Positions 27,664-36,617 of a stretch of 64,000 nucleotides of DNA are shown here, piece by piece. The first letter of the stretch is position 1; every line of letters starts with the position of its first letter. This DNA comes from Woeseiaceae bacterium (lineage in GTDB: Bacteria; Pseudomonadota; Gammaproteobacteria; Steroidobacterales; Woeseiaceae): contig JAJFKP010000036.1 of assembly GCA_021773135.1 (NCBI GenBank), positions 1 to 64,000 of the forward strand. Direction: 5' to 3'. A program made the translations under genes and the position numbers. The notes under the pieces are model-generated. The model made no database searches and was not told the origin of the DNA. It worked only from the letters and a program-made list of their open reading frames with translations.

Positions 27664-28653
27664 CTACCTGTCGATCGTTATGCTCTTTTCATCGACCACA
27701 TAGGCAAATTGCGTTGTTGCCAGTATTGACGCCAGCGCCTCATCCGGCGTAAATCCTGTGATGGAGCCGAACCACTCGCTGCGCATTGTCGCCATGCGCA
27801 CCTCATCGCTCGAGAAGACAAGCGTTCTGCCCGTCTCACGGGCCGCCCATTTCAGGAATTCCAGCAGAGACTGACTGGCGCTGTCATATTCCGGCGCTAA
27901 CATCGTCGCCCATTGCCAGGATTCATCGTACGGAGTGACCGATTCGACAATAACGTCATTGCCATTCTGCACCAGCAGCTTTTCGCCAGCATTTGCGACA
28001 ATCGTCGTTTGCCCCTGAACAACATCGACTCTGCCTTCGCGCACGGCAACGCGCAATTCAGAATCACCGACGGAAACCGAAAACTGCGTTCCAATATCGG
28101 TTGCTGTGCCAAATTCAGTGTTTATCGTTAATTGTCGGTCACGATAAATGCGCTCACCGGAATCTGCGTAGACCTGGCCACTCACAAGCGTAATTTCGTC
28201 CGCCGCATCGAACTGCAAGGAGGTGTTTGCGTCAATCCTGAGTGATATATCTTCGGCCAGGGAAATGCTTATGCCGATCTGTGCGCCTGTCTCGAGTGTC
28301 TCACCGGCATACAGGGCGCGACCAATTGTTAAATCCTGATAGCTCGCCTGAGAGTCGCCGTAGACGTTCGCAATGGTTCCGATCTGCTGCAACGGCACGG
28401 CCGAATTCTGCACATTAAATGCAAATACAATCAATATTGTGGCTGCAAGCGCTGCCGGAACTGCCCATCGCAGCTTGCTTCTCCCCCGCGTTTCGCTCTG
28501 CCAGCGTTGCCGGACATTGTCGTGAACCCGCTTTTCAATATCGGCACGAATAACCGACCTCGGGCCGGCAAGATTCATAAGGGTTGAAACGGTGTCATCT
28601 GCATGATCATCGTCGGTTGAGTCCTGACCTTCGTTGCTCGTCTTTCTACTCAT
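27664..28653 (-). CDS. FecR-like anti-sigma/sigma regulator with C-terminal STN-like domain
   Basis: The 329-residue protein has a cytoplasmic head, one transmembrane helix (AVPAALAATILIVFAFNV, near residue 75), a FecR domain (TEFGTATDIGTQFSVSV, LRVAVREGRVDVVQG) and a C-terminal segment that looks like the receptor's STN domain (LLEFLKWAARETGRTLVFSS). The two STN-like parts share a clear W-x-x...R pattern and a similar strand layout. FecR proteins pass the signal from the receptor to the sigma factor across the inner membrane. It lies 38 bases after the sigma stop. Confidence 0.86.
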   Translation of the reverse strand: MSRKTSNEGQDSTDDDHADDTVSTLMNLAGPRSVIRADIEKRVHDNVRQRWQSETRGRSKLRWAVPAALAATILIVFAFNVQNSAVPLQQIGTIANVYGDSQASYQDLTIGRALYAGETLETGAQIGISISLAEDISLRIDANTSLQFDAADEITLVSGQVYADSGERIYRDRQLTINTEFGTATDIGTQFSVSVGDSELRVAVREGRVDVVQGQTTIVANAGEKLLVQNGNDVIVESVTPYDESWQWATMLAPEYDSASQSLLEFLKWAARETGRTLVFSSDEVRMATMRSEWFGSITGFTPDEALASILATTQFAYVVDEKSITIDR

Positions 28654-28691
28654 GTTGAAAAGCTCACTAAATAGTCGTAAATGCCCAAGTC

Positions 28692-29303
28692 CTAGTCCAG
28701 CAAAAAGTCGGGTTCAAAGTCCCAGAGCGATCGAAAACCTTCCTTGAACGCCACGCGCGCGCGCGTCAGCACGGATTCCGCAGCCTTCGAACTGATCTCG
28801 AGATGTTCGCCGATTTCGTCGACGCTACAGCCACGGATATATTTCAATTCCAGCGCAGTCGCATACTTGGTGGGCAGGTATTCCAGTGTTAATCTGACAA
28901 ACCTCGCCAGCTCCTCCTGGTTATGCGAATTCTCCGGCGTGTCTGCTTCGATAGAAATTGACTCCAGTGCAGCTCTGACTGCCGGATGATCTTCGATAGC
29001 CAGTGTCTGGCTTTCCTGCCTGCCACGCTGCCTGAATACGGTCGACATTTCACCGCGGCAAATCTGGCAAAGCCAGGTGAACAGCTGTGCTTCGCCTCGA
29101 TACGTTCCCATCTTGCCTACGACGCGACACATCGTTCGCTGCACAATTTCTTCCGCGAGTTCCTCGTCACCGTTGACACGGGTTAGCGTGAAACGAAAAA
29201 GACGTGGGAAGTACTCACGAAAAAACGTCTCGAAAGCCTCTGAATCGCCCTTCGCTACGCGCTTAGCCAGCGCGCGATCCTCATGCAGTTGCGAGAAATT
29301 CAC
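28692..29303 (-). CDS. ECF-type RNA polymerase sigma factor
   Basis: This 203-residue protein has region 2 (FETFFREYFPRLFRFTLTRV, EELAEEIVQRTMCRVVGKM) and region 4 (LEYLPTKYATALELKYIRG, SVDEIGEHLEISSKAAES, VLTRARVAFKEGFR). It lacks regions 1 and 3, as ECF factors do. The GTG at 29303 is used; TATAGG lies about eight bases upstream. It heads the operon sigma, FecR, TonB receptor, TPR, and should be released when the receptor binds its ligand. Its own promoter is probably in the 248-base gap shared with the BamA-like gene. Confidence 0.87.
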   Translation of the reverse strand: MNFSQLHEDRALAKRVAKGDSEAFETFFREYFPRLFRFTLTRVNGDEELAEEIVQRTMCRVVGKMGTYRGEAQLFTWLCQICRGEMSTVFRQRGRQESQTLAIEDHPAVRAALESISIEADTPENSHNQEELARFVRLTLEYLPTKYATALELKYIRGCSVDEIGEHLEISSKAAESVLTRARVAFKEGFRSLWDFEPDFLLD

Positions 29304-29419
29304 GTCAAAAACCTATACCCAGGCGATCACTAACCGTTAGACACGTGTCTGGCCGAAATCCTTCGCCGTACCCGGCAGAATCCCCGCCCCGTTGATATCG
29401 GGCATTTTATCACCCGGCA

Positions 29420-29516
29420 TATTTGCCGCTGGGCCAGGCGAAGGATTAATCCGCGCCGCGCGTCTAACGGAGGCAAATACGCAATTAATCAGTCGCAAGG
29501 CGTTTTATTAATGCCT
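29420..29516. promoter_or_regulatory. AT-rich inverted repeats in a divergent promoter region
   Basis: The gap between the ECF sigma and the BamA-like gene holds TATTTGCC at 29420 paired with GGCAAATA at 29472, the palindrome GGATTAATCC at 29443, and AGGCGTT/AATGCCT arms at 29498-29516. Several nested symmetries in a divergent promoter suggest a regulatory site; the regulator is unknown. Confidence 0.35.
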
Positions 29517-29551
29517 AAGCAGCTGAGTTAACTCTAAAAGGTGTGAAAACG

Positions 29552-31261
29552 ATGCACATGCCTGCGACCGCAATAACGGGCCGAGCAAACTCATTCCGCC
29601 TCGGCACGCACGGCATCTCCATCATCGTAACCCTGCTTCTGTCATCTAGACTCAGCGCCGAGGCTGCTCCTGACGCCGGGCCAGCAGCAGCACCGCCCGC
29701 TCAGTCCGCAGCGCTGGCGATCGCGACCTTCCCATCGTCCCAGGCAGTGATCGGTGCGGTCACTATCGTTAACGGCAGCATTTTTGACATCACTGATCCG
29801 GAGGAGAACAAGCCACTCTATCGATTGGCCAACAACGCCCACGTTACGACCCGTCCGTCGGTCATTCGGCAACAGCTGCTTTTCGATTCCGGTGACCCGT
29901 TCTCTATGCGTGAGCTGCAGGAGTCCGAACGAATCCTGCGAAGTAATCGCTTCATCCAGGATGCAAACATCGAGCCAGTACTCGGCGAAGACGGCGTTGT
30001 CGATATCAATGTCCGCACCAGCGATGTGTGGACCCTCGTGCCAAAGATTTCCCTGTCCCGTTCTGGCGGGGAAACCAATTCCGGCATCGGCGTTAAAGAA
30101 ATGAACCTTCTTGGCACCGGCGTCGATGTCGAGGCGCTCTATAAATCGAACGTTGACAGAGATTCAACGATCTTCAAGTTTTCAGACCGCAATCTTGGAT
30201 CATCCTGGTACCGGCTGGACGCGATTTACGCCAATAACAGCGATGGATATAACTACCAGGTCGACTTTGGCAAGCCATTCTATGCCCTGGACACCACTTC
30301 AGCATTCGGCGTTTCTTTCCTGACCAGTCGCCAGGTTGACTCACTTTACGATCGCGGTCAGGTGCTGGCGCAGTACGGCAATCAGGCTCGATCGCTTGCT
30401 GTTTTCAAAGGCTGGTCTGAAGGGCTGAAAAAAGGGTGGACACGCCGCTTTACAACCGGCCTGGTATTTGACGAGCATCGCTTTGCAGCCCTGGATTCCC
30501 CCGAACCGACGCTGGCCATTCTGCCGCATGATCGCAAACTGGTTTATCCCTTTGCAGGCATCGAGTTCATGCAGGACAAGTATGAAAAAGCCGCGAATCA
30601 CGACCAGATAAACCGGACCGAAGACCGTTACCTGGGCACCCGGCTCAGCGCCCGCGTGGGTGCAGCGCGGACAACTTTTGGCTCGGACCGAAATGCCTGG
30701 ATTCTCAATGCAGCCGCCCAGACCGGTTTTGGCAGCTCGGAGAAGCGGTCATTGATTCTTGCCAGCAATGTCACGACGCGGGTTGAAGACGACGGCCCAC
30801 AGGATCTGCTTCTCGACGTGTCCGCAAAGTACTACAGCAGGCACGCAGAAGGGCGACTTTTCTACGCCAGTCTGAGTGGCTCCTACGGACACAACCTGGA
30901 TATTGATAATCCGATGATGCTCGGTGGCGATAACGGGCTTCGCGGATATCCGCTGCGCTATCAAACCGGCGATAAACGAGCGCTGCTAACCCTCGAACAA
31001 CGCTTCTTTACGGACTGGTATCCGCTGCGACTCTTTCGTGTAGGCGGCGCGATCTTCTTTGACGCCGGTCGAACCTGGGGGCGTAGTCCGGTTTCAAATC
31101 GAGACAACGAACTACTAAAAGACGTCGGGTTTGGGCTTCGGATTGGCAACACGCGATCAGGCCAGGGCCGCATGACACATATCGATCTCGCTTTTCCATT
31201 GGACGGCGACCAGGGCATCAAGGACGTACAGCTGCTGGTCGAGACCCGAAAAAGTTTCTGA
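29552..31261 (+). CDS. BamA/TamA-like outer-membrane protein with POTRA and surface-antigen domains
   Basis: This protein is about 570 residues, with a signal peptide, a POTRA-like region (QQLLFDSGDPFSMRELQESE, VDINVRTSDVWTLVPKISLS, residues about 100-170) and a C-terminal 16-strand-type barrel. GGDNGLRGYPLRYQTGDKRA carries the (V/L)RG(F/Y) loop-6 element of Omp85 proteins, and the last residue is Phe. It is shorter than BamA and may insert or export one client. The ATG at 29552 is preferred to the GTG at 29543 because AAAAGG lies ten bases upstream of it. The LTA-synthase-like gene follows 43 bases later on the same strand. Confidence 0.85.
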   Translation: MHMPATAITGRANSFRLGTHGISIIVTLLLSSRLSAEAAPDAGPAAAPPAQSAALAIATFPSSQAVIGAVTIVNGSIFDITDPEENKPLYRLANNAHVTTRPSVIRQQLLFDSGDPFSMRELQESERILRSNRFIQDANIEPVLGEDGVVDINVRTSDVWTLVPKISLSRSGGETNSGIGVKEMNLLGTGVDVEALYKSNVDRDSTIFKFSDRNLGSSWYRLDAIYANNSDGYNYQVDFGKPFYALDTTSAFGVSFLTSRQVDSLYDRGQVLAQYGNQARSLAVFKGWSEGLKKGWTRRFTTGLVFDEHRFAALDSPEPTLAILPHDRKLVYPFAGIEFMQDKYEKAANHDQINRTEDRYLGTRLSARVGAARTTFGSDRNAWILNAAAQTGFGSSEKRSLILASNVTTRVEDDGPQDLLLDVSAKYYSRHAEGRLFYASLSGSYGHNLDIDNPMMLGGDNGLRGYPLRYQTGDKRALLTLEQRFFTDWYPLRLFRVGGAIFFDAGRTWGRSPVSNRDNELLKDVGFGLRIGNTRSGQGRMTHIDLAFPLDGDQGIKDVQLLVETRKSF

Positions 31262-31304
31262 CTCGCGCGAGCGATTTTCGACAAAATTCAAGGCAAATCA
31301 ATTC

Positions 31305-33266
31305 ATGAATACTTCGCAAACATCATTCGGCAAACTAATCGTTTCCTTAAGACCACTGTGGTCATTCGCGTGGCGCACGATTCTTACGCTAACGGTATGC
31401 CGCATGATATTCGTCACCTGGCAATGGCAGCGTGTTATCGACGCAGACATGCTTGGCTCGGTCCTGGTCCAGGGCCTCCGATTCGACTTTGTATTGCTCG
31501 GACTTTTCCTCGCAATTCCCGTGCTCCTGTTCCCGTTGCTTGCTTCCAACCGTATCCTGGTTCCCGCCTGGCGATCTTTGCTTAGCATTTGCCTGCCCGT
31601 TGCGCTGCTTCTGCTTTTATTCATGGAGTGCAGTACGCCCTCATTCGTGGATCAGTTCGACAGTCGCCCGAACATTCTCTTTTTCGAGTATCTCAATCAC
31701 CCGCGTGAGGTGGGTGCAACCTTGTGGGCGGCCTACAAGCTGCCAATAATCGTCGCGGTTTTCGTCGTGACGCTATTTACGTGGGTAAACGCAAAACAAA
31801 TCGGCAAGCTGGCGCGTCCCATTCAGCCAACCGGCATTTTGCCGGCACTGCTTGTCACGCCCTTATTGCTGCTGGTTTGTTTTGGCATCATTCGGTCCAC
31901 GACAGATCATCGCGCGGTCAATCCCAGTACTGTCGCACTTTCGAGCGATCCGTTAGTCAATGAACTCGCCTTGAGTTCTGCTTACACAGCACTTTATGCG
32001 CTCTATGAGACGCGTCACGAACAGGAGGGCGGATTTCGCTATGGCGAGATCGATGACGAAGAAGTATATGCAGCCATCACCGATTCCATGCTGATCGATG
32101 CAGCGGCGTTTACGTCTGATCGACTGCGAACTTTGCACAATCAGGCGCTCGCCGATCCGACCGTTACCAGGAAAAACCTCGTCATCATCGTTCAGGAGAG
32201 CCTGGGTGCCGAGTTTGTCGGCGCGCTTGCCGGACTGGGTGTGACGCCGAATCTCGACGAATTGTCCGACCAGGGCATCTGGTTCACGAATCTCTATGCG
32301 ACGGGTACTCGTTCAGTACGCGGGCTCGAAGCAGTCGTTAGCGGGTTTACGCCAACACCCGCCAGGAGCGTGGTCAAGCTGGGTCGGTCGCAGAGAAACT
32401 TCTTCACGCTGGCGGGTTTGCTCGCTAGATCAGGTTACGAGAGCAGCTTTATCTACGGCGGTGAGGCGCAGTTCGACAATATGCGTCGCTTCTTTATGAA
32501 TAACGGCTTTGATCGAGTGATCGATAAAAGCGACTACGAGCACCCGGACTTTGTGGGTTCCTGGGGAGTGTCCGACGAGGATCTTTTAGATAGGGCCCAT
32601 AAGGAATTTAGTGCCCCGCACGAAAAACCGTTCTTCAGCCTGGTATTTACGTCGTCCAATCATTCGCCGTTCCAGTTTCCGGATGGTCGAATTGAACTCT
32701 TCGATGAGGAAAAAAATACCGTTAACAACGCTGTGAAGTACGCTGATTTCGCGCTTGGCGAATTCATTGAGAAAGCACGCAATTCCAGTTACTGGGACGA
32801 TACGGTTTTCCTCATTGTTGCTGATCACAATTCACGTGTGTACGGAAATGAGGTTGTTCCCGTAAAACGATTTCATATCCCGGGCCTGATTCTGGGCGGG
32901 TCGATCATTCCTTCGGTCATTACAACGGTGGCCAGCCAGATCGATCTCGCGCCCACCCTGCTGTCTTTGATAGGTGTTGCCTGCGAGCACCCTATGATCG
33001 GTCGCGACCTGATGCAGCCGAAAATGCAGGCCTCGGCCGGCCGCGCAATCATGCAGTTTAACGGCTCGCAAGCCTACATGGAGGGCGAACGGGTAGCGAT
33101 ACTGCAAAAGAATCTGCCGGTGCAGCAGTACCTGTTCCGTGAAGGTCAGCTTGCGGAAGTAGCTGACGTTGATCCCGAGCTCGCAAAACGTGCACTGGCG
33201 CACTCGGCGTGGTCATCACTGGCCTATGAAAAGTCGCTCTATCGATTACGGGCGGATGGAGACTGA
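31305..33266 (+). CDS. LTA-synthase-like sulfatase (phosphoethanolamine/phosphoglycerol transferase type)
   Basis: The 653-residue protein has five transmembrane helices in the first 210 residues, then a sulfatase-fold catalytic domain. Likely nucleophile Thr is in ATGTRSVRGLEA near residue 335. LVIIVQESLG starts the domain; SNHSPFQFP and VADHNSR give metal ligands. Gram-negative relatives transfer phosphoglycerol or phosphoethanolamine to glucans or lipids in the periplasm. It sits just downstream of the BamA-like gene and may be cotranscribed with it, which points to envelope work. The exact donor and acceptor are not visible. Confidence 0.86.
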   Translation: MNTSQTSFGKLIVSLRPLWSFAWRTILTLTVCRMIFVTWQWQRVIDADMLGSVLVQGLRFDFVLLGLFLAIPVLLFPLLASNRILVPAWRSLLSICLPVALLLLLFMECSTPSFVDQFDSRPNILFFEYLNHPREVGATLWAAYKLPIIVAVFVVTLFTWVNAKQIGKLARPIQPTGILPALLVTPLLLLVCFGIIRSTTDHRAVNPSTVALSSDPLVNELALSSAYTALYALYETRHEQEGGFRYGEIDDEEVYAAITDSMLIDAAAFTSDRLRTLHNQALADPTVTRKNLVIIVQESLGAEFVGALAGLGVTPNLDELSDQGIWFTNLYATGTRSVRGLEAVVSGFTPTPARSVVKLGRSQRNFFTLAGLLARSGYESSFIYGGEAQFDNMRRFFMNNGFDRVIDKSDYEHPDFVGSWGVSDEDLLDRAHKEFSAPHEKPFFSLVFTSSNHSPFQFPDGRIELFDEEKNTVNNAVKYADFALGEFIEKARNSSYWDDTVFLIVADHNSRVYGNEVVPVKRFHIPGLILGGSIIPSVITTVASQIDLAPTLLSLIGVACEHPMIGRDLMQPKMQASAGRAIMQFNGSQAYMEGERVAILQKNLPVQQYLFREGQLAEVADVDPELAKRALAHSAWSSLAYEKSLYRLRADGD

Positions 33267-33277
33267 CTGGCCGGAAT

Positions 33278-33544
33278 TTATCTGAGCTGACTGTCCTTAC
33301 TGCCGCGCCGGTTGTAGCCACTAAACCGGGCCTCCTGCTTGTCGTATTCAGATTGGCAGGCCACGCACAGCCGCACGCCAGGTACGGCTTCCCGTCGCGC
33401 AGCGGGAATCGGTTTGTCACAGGCCTCACACTCCGCAGCGCTTTCGCCCTGCGGCAGTTTGTCCCGAGCTCGCTTGATCGCATCCTCGACTGTTGCGTCG
33501 ATCTGGTCCTGAACGGCCCCGTCTTTTGCAAACCCACCTGCCAC
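33278..33544 (-). CDS. DksA/TraR-type zinc-finger protein
   Basis: This 88-residue protein has the four-cysteine zinc finger CEACDKPIPAARREAVPG followed by CVACQSEYD, the YbiI/TraR pattern. It is shorter than DksA, like TraR or YbiI, and may act on RNA polymerase. It lies 17 bases after the NTF2-like gene on the same strand and converges with the sulfatase gene. Confidence 0.83.
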   Translation of the reverse strand: MAGGFAKDGAVQDQIDATVEDAIKRARDKLPQGESAAECEACDKPIPAARREAVPGVRLCVACQSEYDKQEARFSGYNRRGSKDSQLR

Positions 33545-33561
33545 GCCAATAACTCCTTACG

Positions 33562-34062
33562 CTACCTGGCCTTGTCTTTCTCGGCCTGAGCCTGCTTGGT
33601 TAGCTTGATTACGTCTTCCCAGATCTCGTTAAATACCAGAAAAGACATGGCGTAGTGAGCGATTTTCCATTCGCCCTGTTCAAGAACCAGCACGCCCGTG
33701 CCGCGGAATCTGCCATTGGTTTCCGAGAATACCACTTCGTCAAACCATGCCACATTGGAAAACTCTGACAGTCGCACGTTGCGTTCCACCGACCGGTAGT
33801 GCCAGCCGCTGCCATCTTTGAAGCGGCCGTCGACATAGTTGGTGAATTCCGGGTTCTTCGGCCAGCGCTCCCACTCGTCGGTACCCATGAAAACACCGTA
33901 ATCAGCCATGTGTCCCAGGTAGCGTGCCTTGTCCCCATGCGCTGCTGCGTCATGAAAATCGTCAAGTACAGCATCGATCGAATCGATCGTGGGATCGGAA
34001 TCCTGTGCGGCCGAGAACGCAGGTAGCAGGAGACTCAAAACCAGGAGGTGTCTTAGTGTCAT
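33562..34062 (-). CDS. Exported SnoaL/NTF2-like protein
   Basis: This 166-residue product has a signal peptide (LRHLLVLSLLLPAFSAAQ) and a cone-shaped SnoaL-like domain (DSIDAVLDDFHDAAAHGDKA, MADYGVFMGTDEWERWP, LVLEQGEWKIAHYAMSF). The family ranges from ketosteroid isomerases to ligand binders, and catalytic residues are not assigned. The start at 34062 has AGGAAAA about seven bases upstream. It precedes the zinc-finger gene and may share its transcript. Confidence 0.8.
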   Translation of the reverse strand: MTLRHLLVLSLLLPAFSAAQDSDPTIDSIDAVLDDFHDAAAHGDKARYLGHMADYGVFMGTDEWERWPKNPEFTNYVDGRFKDGSGWHYRSVERNVRLSEFSNVAWFDEVVFSETNGRFRGTGVLVLEQGEWKIAHYAMSFLVFNEIWEDVIKLTKQAQAEKDKAR

Positions 34063-34165
34063 AGGATTTTCCTGTTGGTGCACATTATGTATGCGGGGGC
34101 CGTGCGCCAATCGTAATGACGACGGCGGGATGGGTTACCGGGTGACCAAATGATAGTCTTCCGCC

Positions 34166-34927
34166 ATGAAGAAAACACTCCTAATACCCTTGCTGTTGCT
34201 GGTCCTGTTGGTCGCGTGTAGCAAAGATGCGGCCCCACCAAACTTGCGCATCGCGACTGACGCGACTTTTGCCCCCTTTCACCTGATCGATGCTGCAGGC
34301 CAAACGACGGGCTTTGATGTTGAGCTGGCGCGCGCTGTCGCAATCCACGCTGGCTACGAACCCGAAGTCATCGTGCTCCCATATGCCGATCTGTTCACCG
34401 GACTAACCGATGGTAGTCACGACCTGGTTGCGGCGACCACCGGCATTACGAGGAATCGCCAGCAGACCTATCGGTTTTCCATGCCATACTTTACAACCTG
34501 CCAGGTCGCAGTCGTGCGGCGCGGGTCATCAGAGCCGCAGGCGGTCGCAGAACTCAAGGGTAAACGCATTGGCGCGTCCGGCGCAGGTACTTCGTTTCAC
34601 GCGATGCAGTTGATTGACGGCGTGCACGTCTCGCTCGAGGACGGTGAAGGCATTAGCTCGCTGCAGAACGACGCCATCGATGCATGGATTGTGGATGAGT
34701 TTGATGGCGTAGGTGCCGCGAGGGCTTCAAACGGTGGCCTGGACGTTCTGGCGGAAGGCATTGCCAAAGAACAGTACGGTTTCGTCCTGGCACTGGATCA
34801 AACGGATCTTCAGGGCAAATTGAACAGCAGCCTGTCGGTACTCGAATCTGACGGAGTCGTCGCTGAGCTTATGCAACGTTTCGGCGTTGCCAGGGCGGCA
34901 GACTGGCCCGTGCGGTGCCCGCTCTGA
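34166..34927 (+). CDS. Amino-acid-type solute-binding lipoprotein (family 3)
   Basis: The 253-residue protein has a lipoprotein signal (LLLVLLVACSK). The family-3 solute-binding pattern is clear: RIATDATFAPFHLIDAAGQT, GFDVELARAVAIHAGY, DLFTGLTDGSHDLVAATTGI and LKGKRIGASGAGTS. It should bind a polar amino acid or similar ligand in the periplasm. No ABC permease or ATPase of that type is in the window, so it may serve a distant transporter or a sensor. It runs into the next gene with a 40-base gap. Confidence 0.85.
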   Translation: MKKTLLIPLLLLVLLVACSKDAAPPNLRIATDATFAPFHLIDAAGQTTGFDVELARAVAIHAGYEPEVIVLPYADLFTGLTDGSHDLVAATTGITRNRQQTYRFSMPYFTTCQVAVVRRGSSEPQAVAELKGKRIGASGAGTSFHAMQLIDGVHVSLEDGEGISSLQNDAIDAWIVDEFDGVGAARASNGGLDVLAEGIAKEQYGFVLALDQTDLQGKLNSSLSVLESDGVVAELMQRFGVARAADWPVRCPL

Positions 34928-34967
34928 ATCAGATCAAGACATAGTTAACAAAAATAAGGAGCTCGCA

Positions 34968-36587
34968 TTGAACAAGATTGAGATCGCGAAACTGGATGAG
35001 CTTGGTGACAGAGCGCCGCAACATGCGCTGGTGGGCAGCGTTGATTTGGTGATCATCCGTTTCGATGAGTCGGTGTCCGTGCTTTATGGGCGCTGCGCGC
35101 ACCGCGGTGCCCTGATGTCCGATGGTCACGTTGATGGCGAGAACCTGATTTGCGGTTTGCATGGCTGGGATTACAGGCTCGACACCGGCGTAAGCGAATA
35201 CAATCACTCGGAGACGCTGTCTAAATTTTCATCGTGGATTGAAAACGATGCCGTGCTAGTCGACGAGGACGAGATACAGGCCTGGTCGAAAAAACATCCA
35301 CAGCCTTACAAGCGCGATTCCTACCAGGGTGAATTCCAGGACCACACTGGCACAAAGGATGAGCCGCACGTCAAATTCATTCGCAAACTTGCCGATGACG
35401 GTTTGAGCAAGTTGGGCCACCATGGTCCTGCAGCCGCTATGGGCGTTTCGCGTGACTCGTTGCCGCACTGGGAGGATCTGCAATTCGTCGTGGGGCAACT
35501 GCACAAGTTACCGCTGCTCGATGACGAAGAAGTCGAAACCGGGCTGGTCATCGGTCCGCAGGCGGACAGACCGCTGCAGCTCGATGTTCCCCTCTTTGTG
35601 TCTGACATGAGTTTCGGGGCACTCTCGGAAGAGGCAAAAGTGGCGTTGTCTAAAGGTGCCGAATTGGCGGGAACCGGAATTTGCTCCGGAGAGGGCGGCA
35701 TGCTGCCGGAAGAGCAGGCGGCGAATTCCCGCTATTTCTATGAGCTCGCCTCTGCCCGTTTCGGATTTTCGTGGGACAAGGTGAAGAAGACGCAAGCTTT
35801 TCACTTCAAGGGCGGACAGGGCGCCAAGACGGGCACCGGCGGCCATTTGCCCGGGGCAAAAGTGCAGGGAAAGATTGCGGAAGTCAGAGAACTCGAAGCT
35901 GGTACGCCGGCCATTTCACCGGCTCGATTTCCGGACTGGACTGAACTCCGGCAATACCGCGATTTTGCAGCCGAAGTCCGCGAGAATACAGGCGGTATAC
36001 CGGTCGGATTCAAACTATCCGCGCAGCATATTGAAAAGGATATCGATGCGGCACTGGAAATCGGAGTCGACTACATCATTCTCGACGGCCGCGGTGGCGG
36101 CACCGGTGCAGCGCCGCTCATTTTTCGTGACAACATTTCCGTACCCACCATTCCGGCGCTGGCGCGCGCGCGCCGACATCTCGATAGCAGTAATGCAGCG
36201 GACGTCACGCTTATCATCACAGGCGGTCTGCGACACCCTGCCGACTTCGCTAAAGCCATGGCGCTGGGCGCGGACGGCATCGCGGTCTCCAATGCGGCCA
36301 TTCAGGCCATTGGCTGTCTTGGCATGCGGGCATGCCATACCAATAATTGCCCGGTGGGCATTGCTACACAAAAATCTCATTTGCGCGCGCGACTGCCGGT
36401 CGATATCGCCGCTGAACGCCTGGCACGGTTTTTTTCCGCGTCGGTGGAATTGATGGGCGTTCTTGCGCGGGCAGCAGGGCACAGGCGCCTGAGCGATTTC
36501 TCCATAGACGACCTCACGACCTATAAGACGGATATGGCGCAGTTGACGGGGGTCGCCTACGGTGGTGTCCGGGAACCATGGTCGTAA
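34968..36587 (+). CDS. Rieske domain fused to an FMN glutamate-synthase-like domain
   Basis: The 539-residue protein starts with a Rieske [2Fe-2S] domain (Cys43-x-His45, GRCAHRGALMS; Cys62-x2-His65, CGLHGW). A GltS FMN barrel follows: GALSEEAKVALSKGAELAG, FHFKGGQGAKTGTGGHLPG, DGRGGGTGAAP and CHTNNCPVGIATQ, the last giving the [3Fe-4S] cysteines. It lacks the glutaminase domain of GltB. The start is a TTG at 34968 with AAGGAG six bases before it. It sits right behind the amino-acid-binding lipoprotein, so an amino-acid-linked redox role is plausible. The substrate is unknown. Confidence 0.88.
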   Translation: MNKIEIAKLDELGDRAPQHALVGSVDLVIIRFDESVSVLYGRCAHRGALMSDGHVDGENLICGLHGWDYRLDTGVSEYNHSETLSKFSSWIENDAVLVDEDEIQAWSKKHPQPYKRDSYQGEFQDHTGTKDEPHVKFIRKLADDGLSKLGHHGPAAAMGVSRDSLPHWEDLQFVVGQLHKLPLLDDEEVETGLVIGPQADRPLQLDVPLFVSDMSFGALSEEAKVALSKGAELAGTGICSGEGGMLPEEQAANSRYFYELASARFGFSWDKVKKTQAFHFKGGQGAKTGTGGHLPGAKVQGKIAEVRELEAGTPAISPARFPDWTELRQYRDFAAEVRENTGGIPVGFKLSAQHIEKDIDAALEIGVDYIILDGRGGGTGAAPLIFRDNISVPTIPALARARRHLDSSNAADVTLIITGGLRHPADFAKAMALGADGIAVSNAAIQAIGCLGMRACHTNNCPVGIATQKSHLRARLPVDIAAERLARFFSASVELMGVLARAAGHRRLSDFSIDDLTTYKTDMAQLTGVAYGGVREPWS

Positions 36588-36617
36588 CAATCAGTCTCTG
36601 ACCTCTGTGGGAACCGG

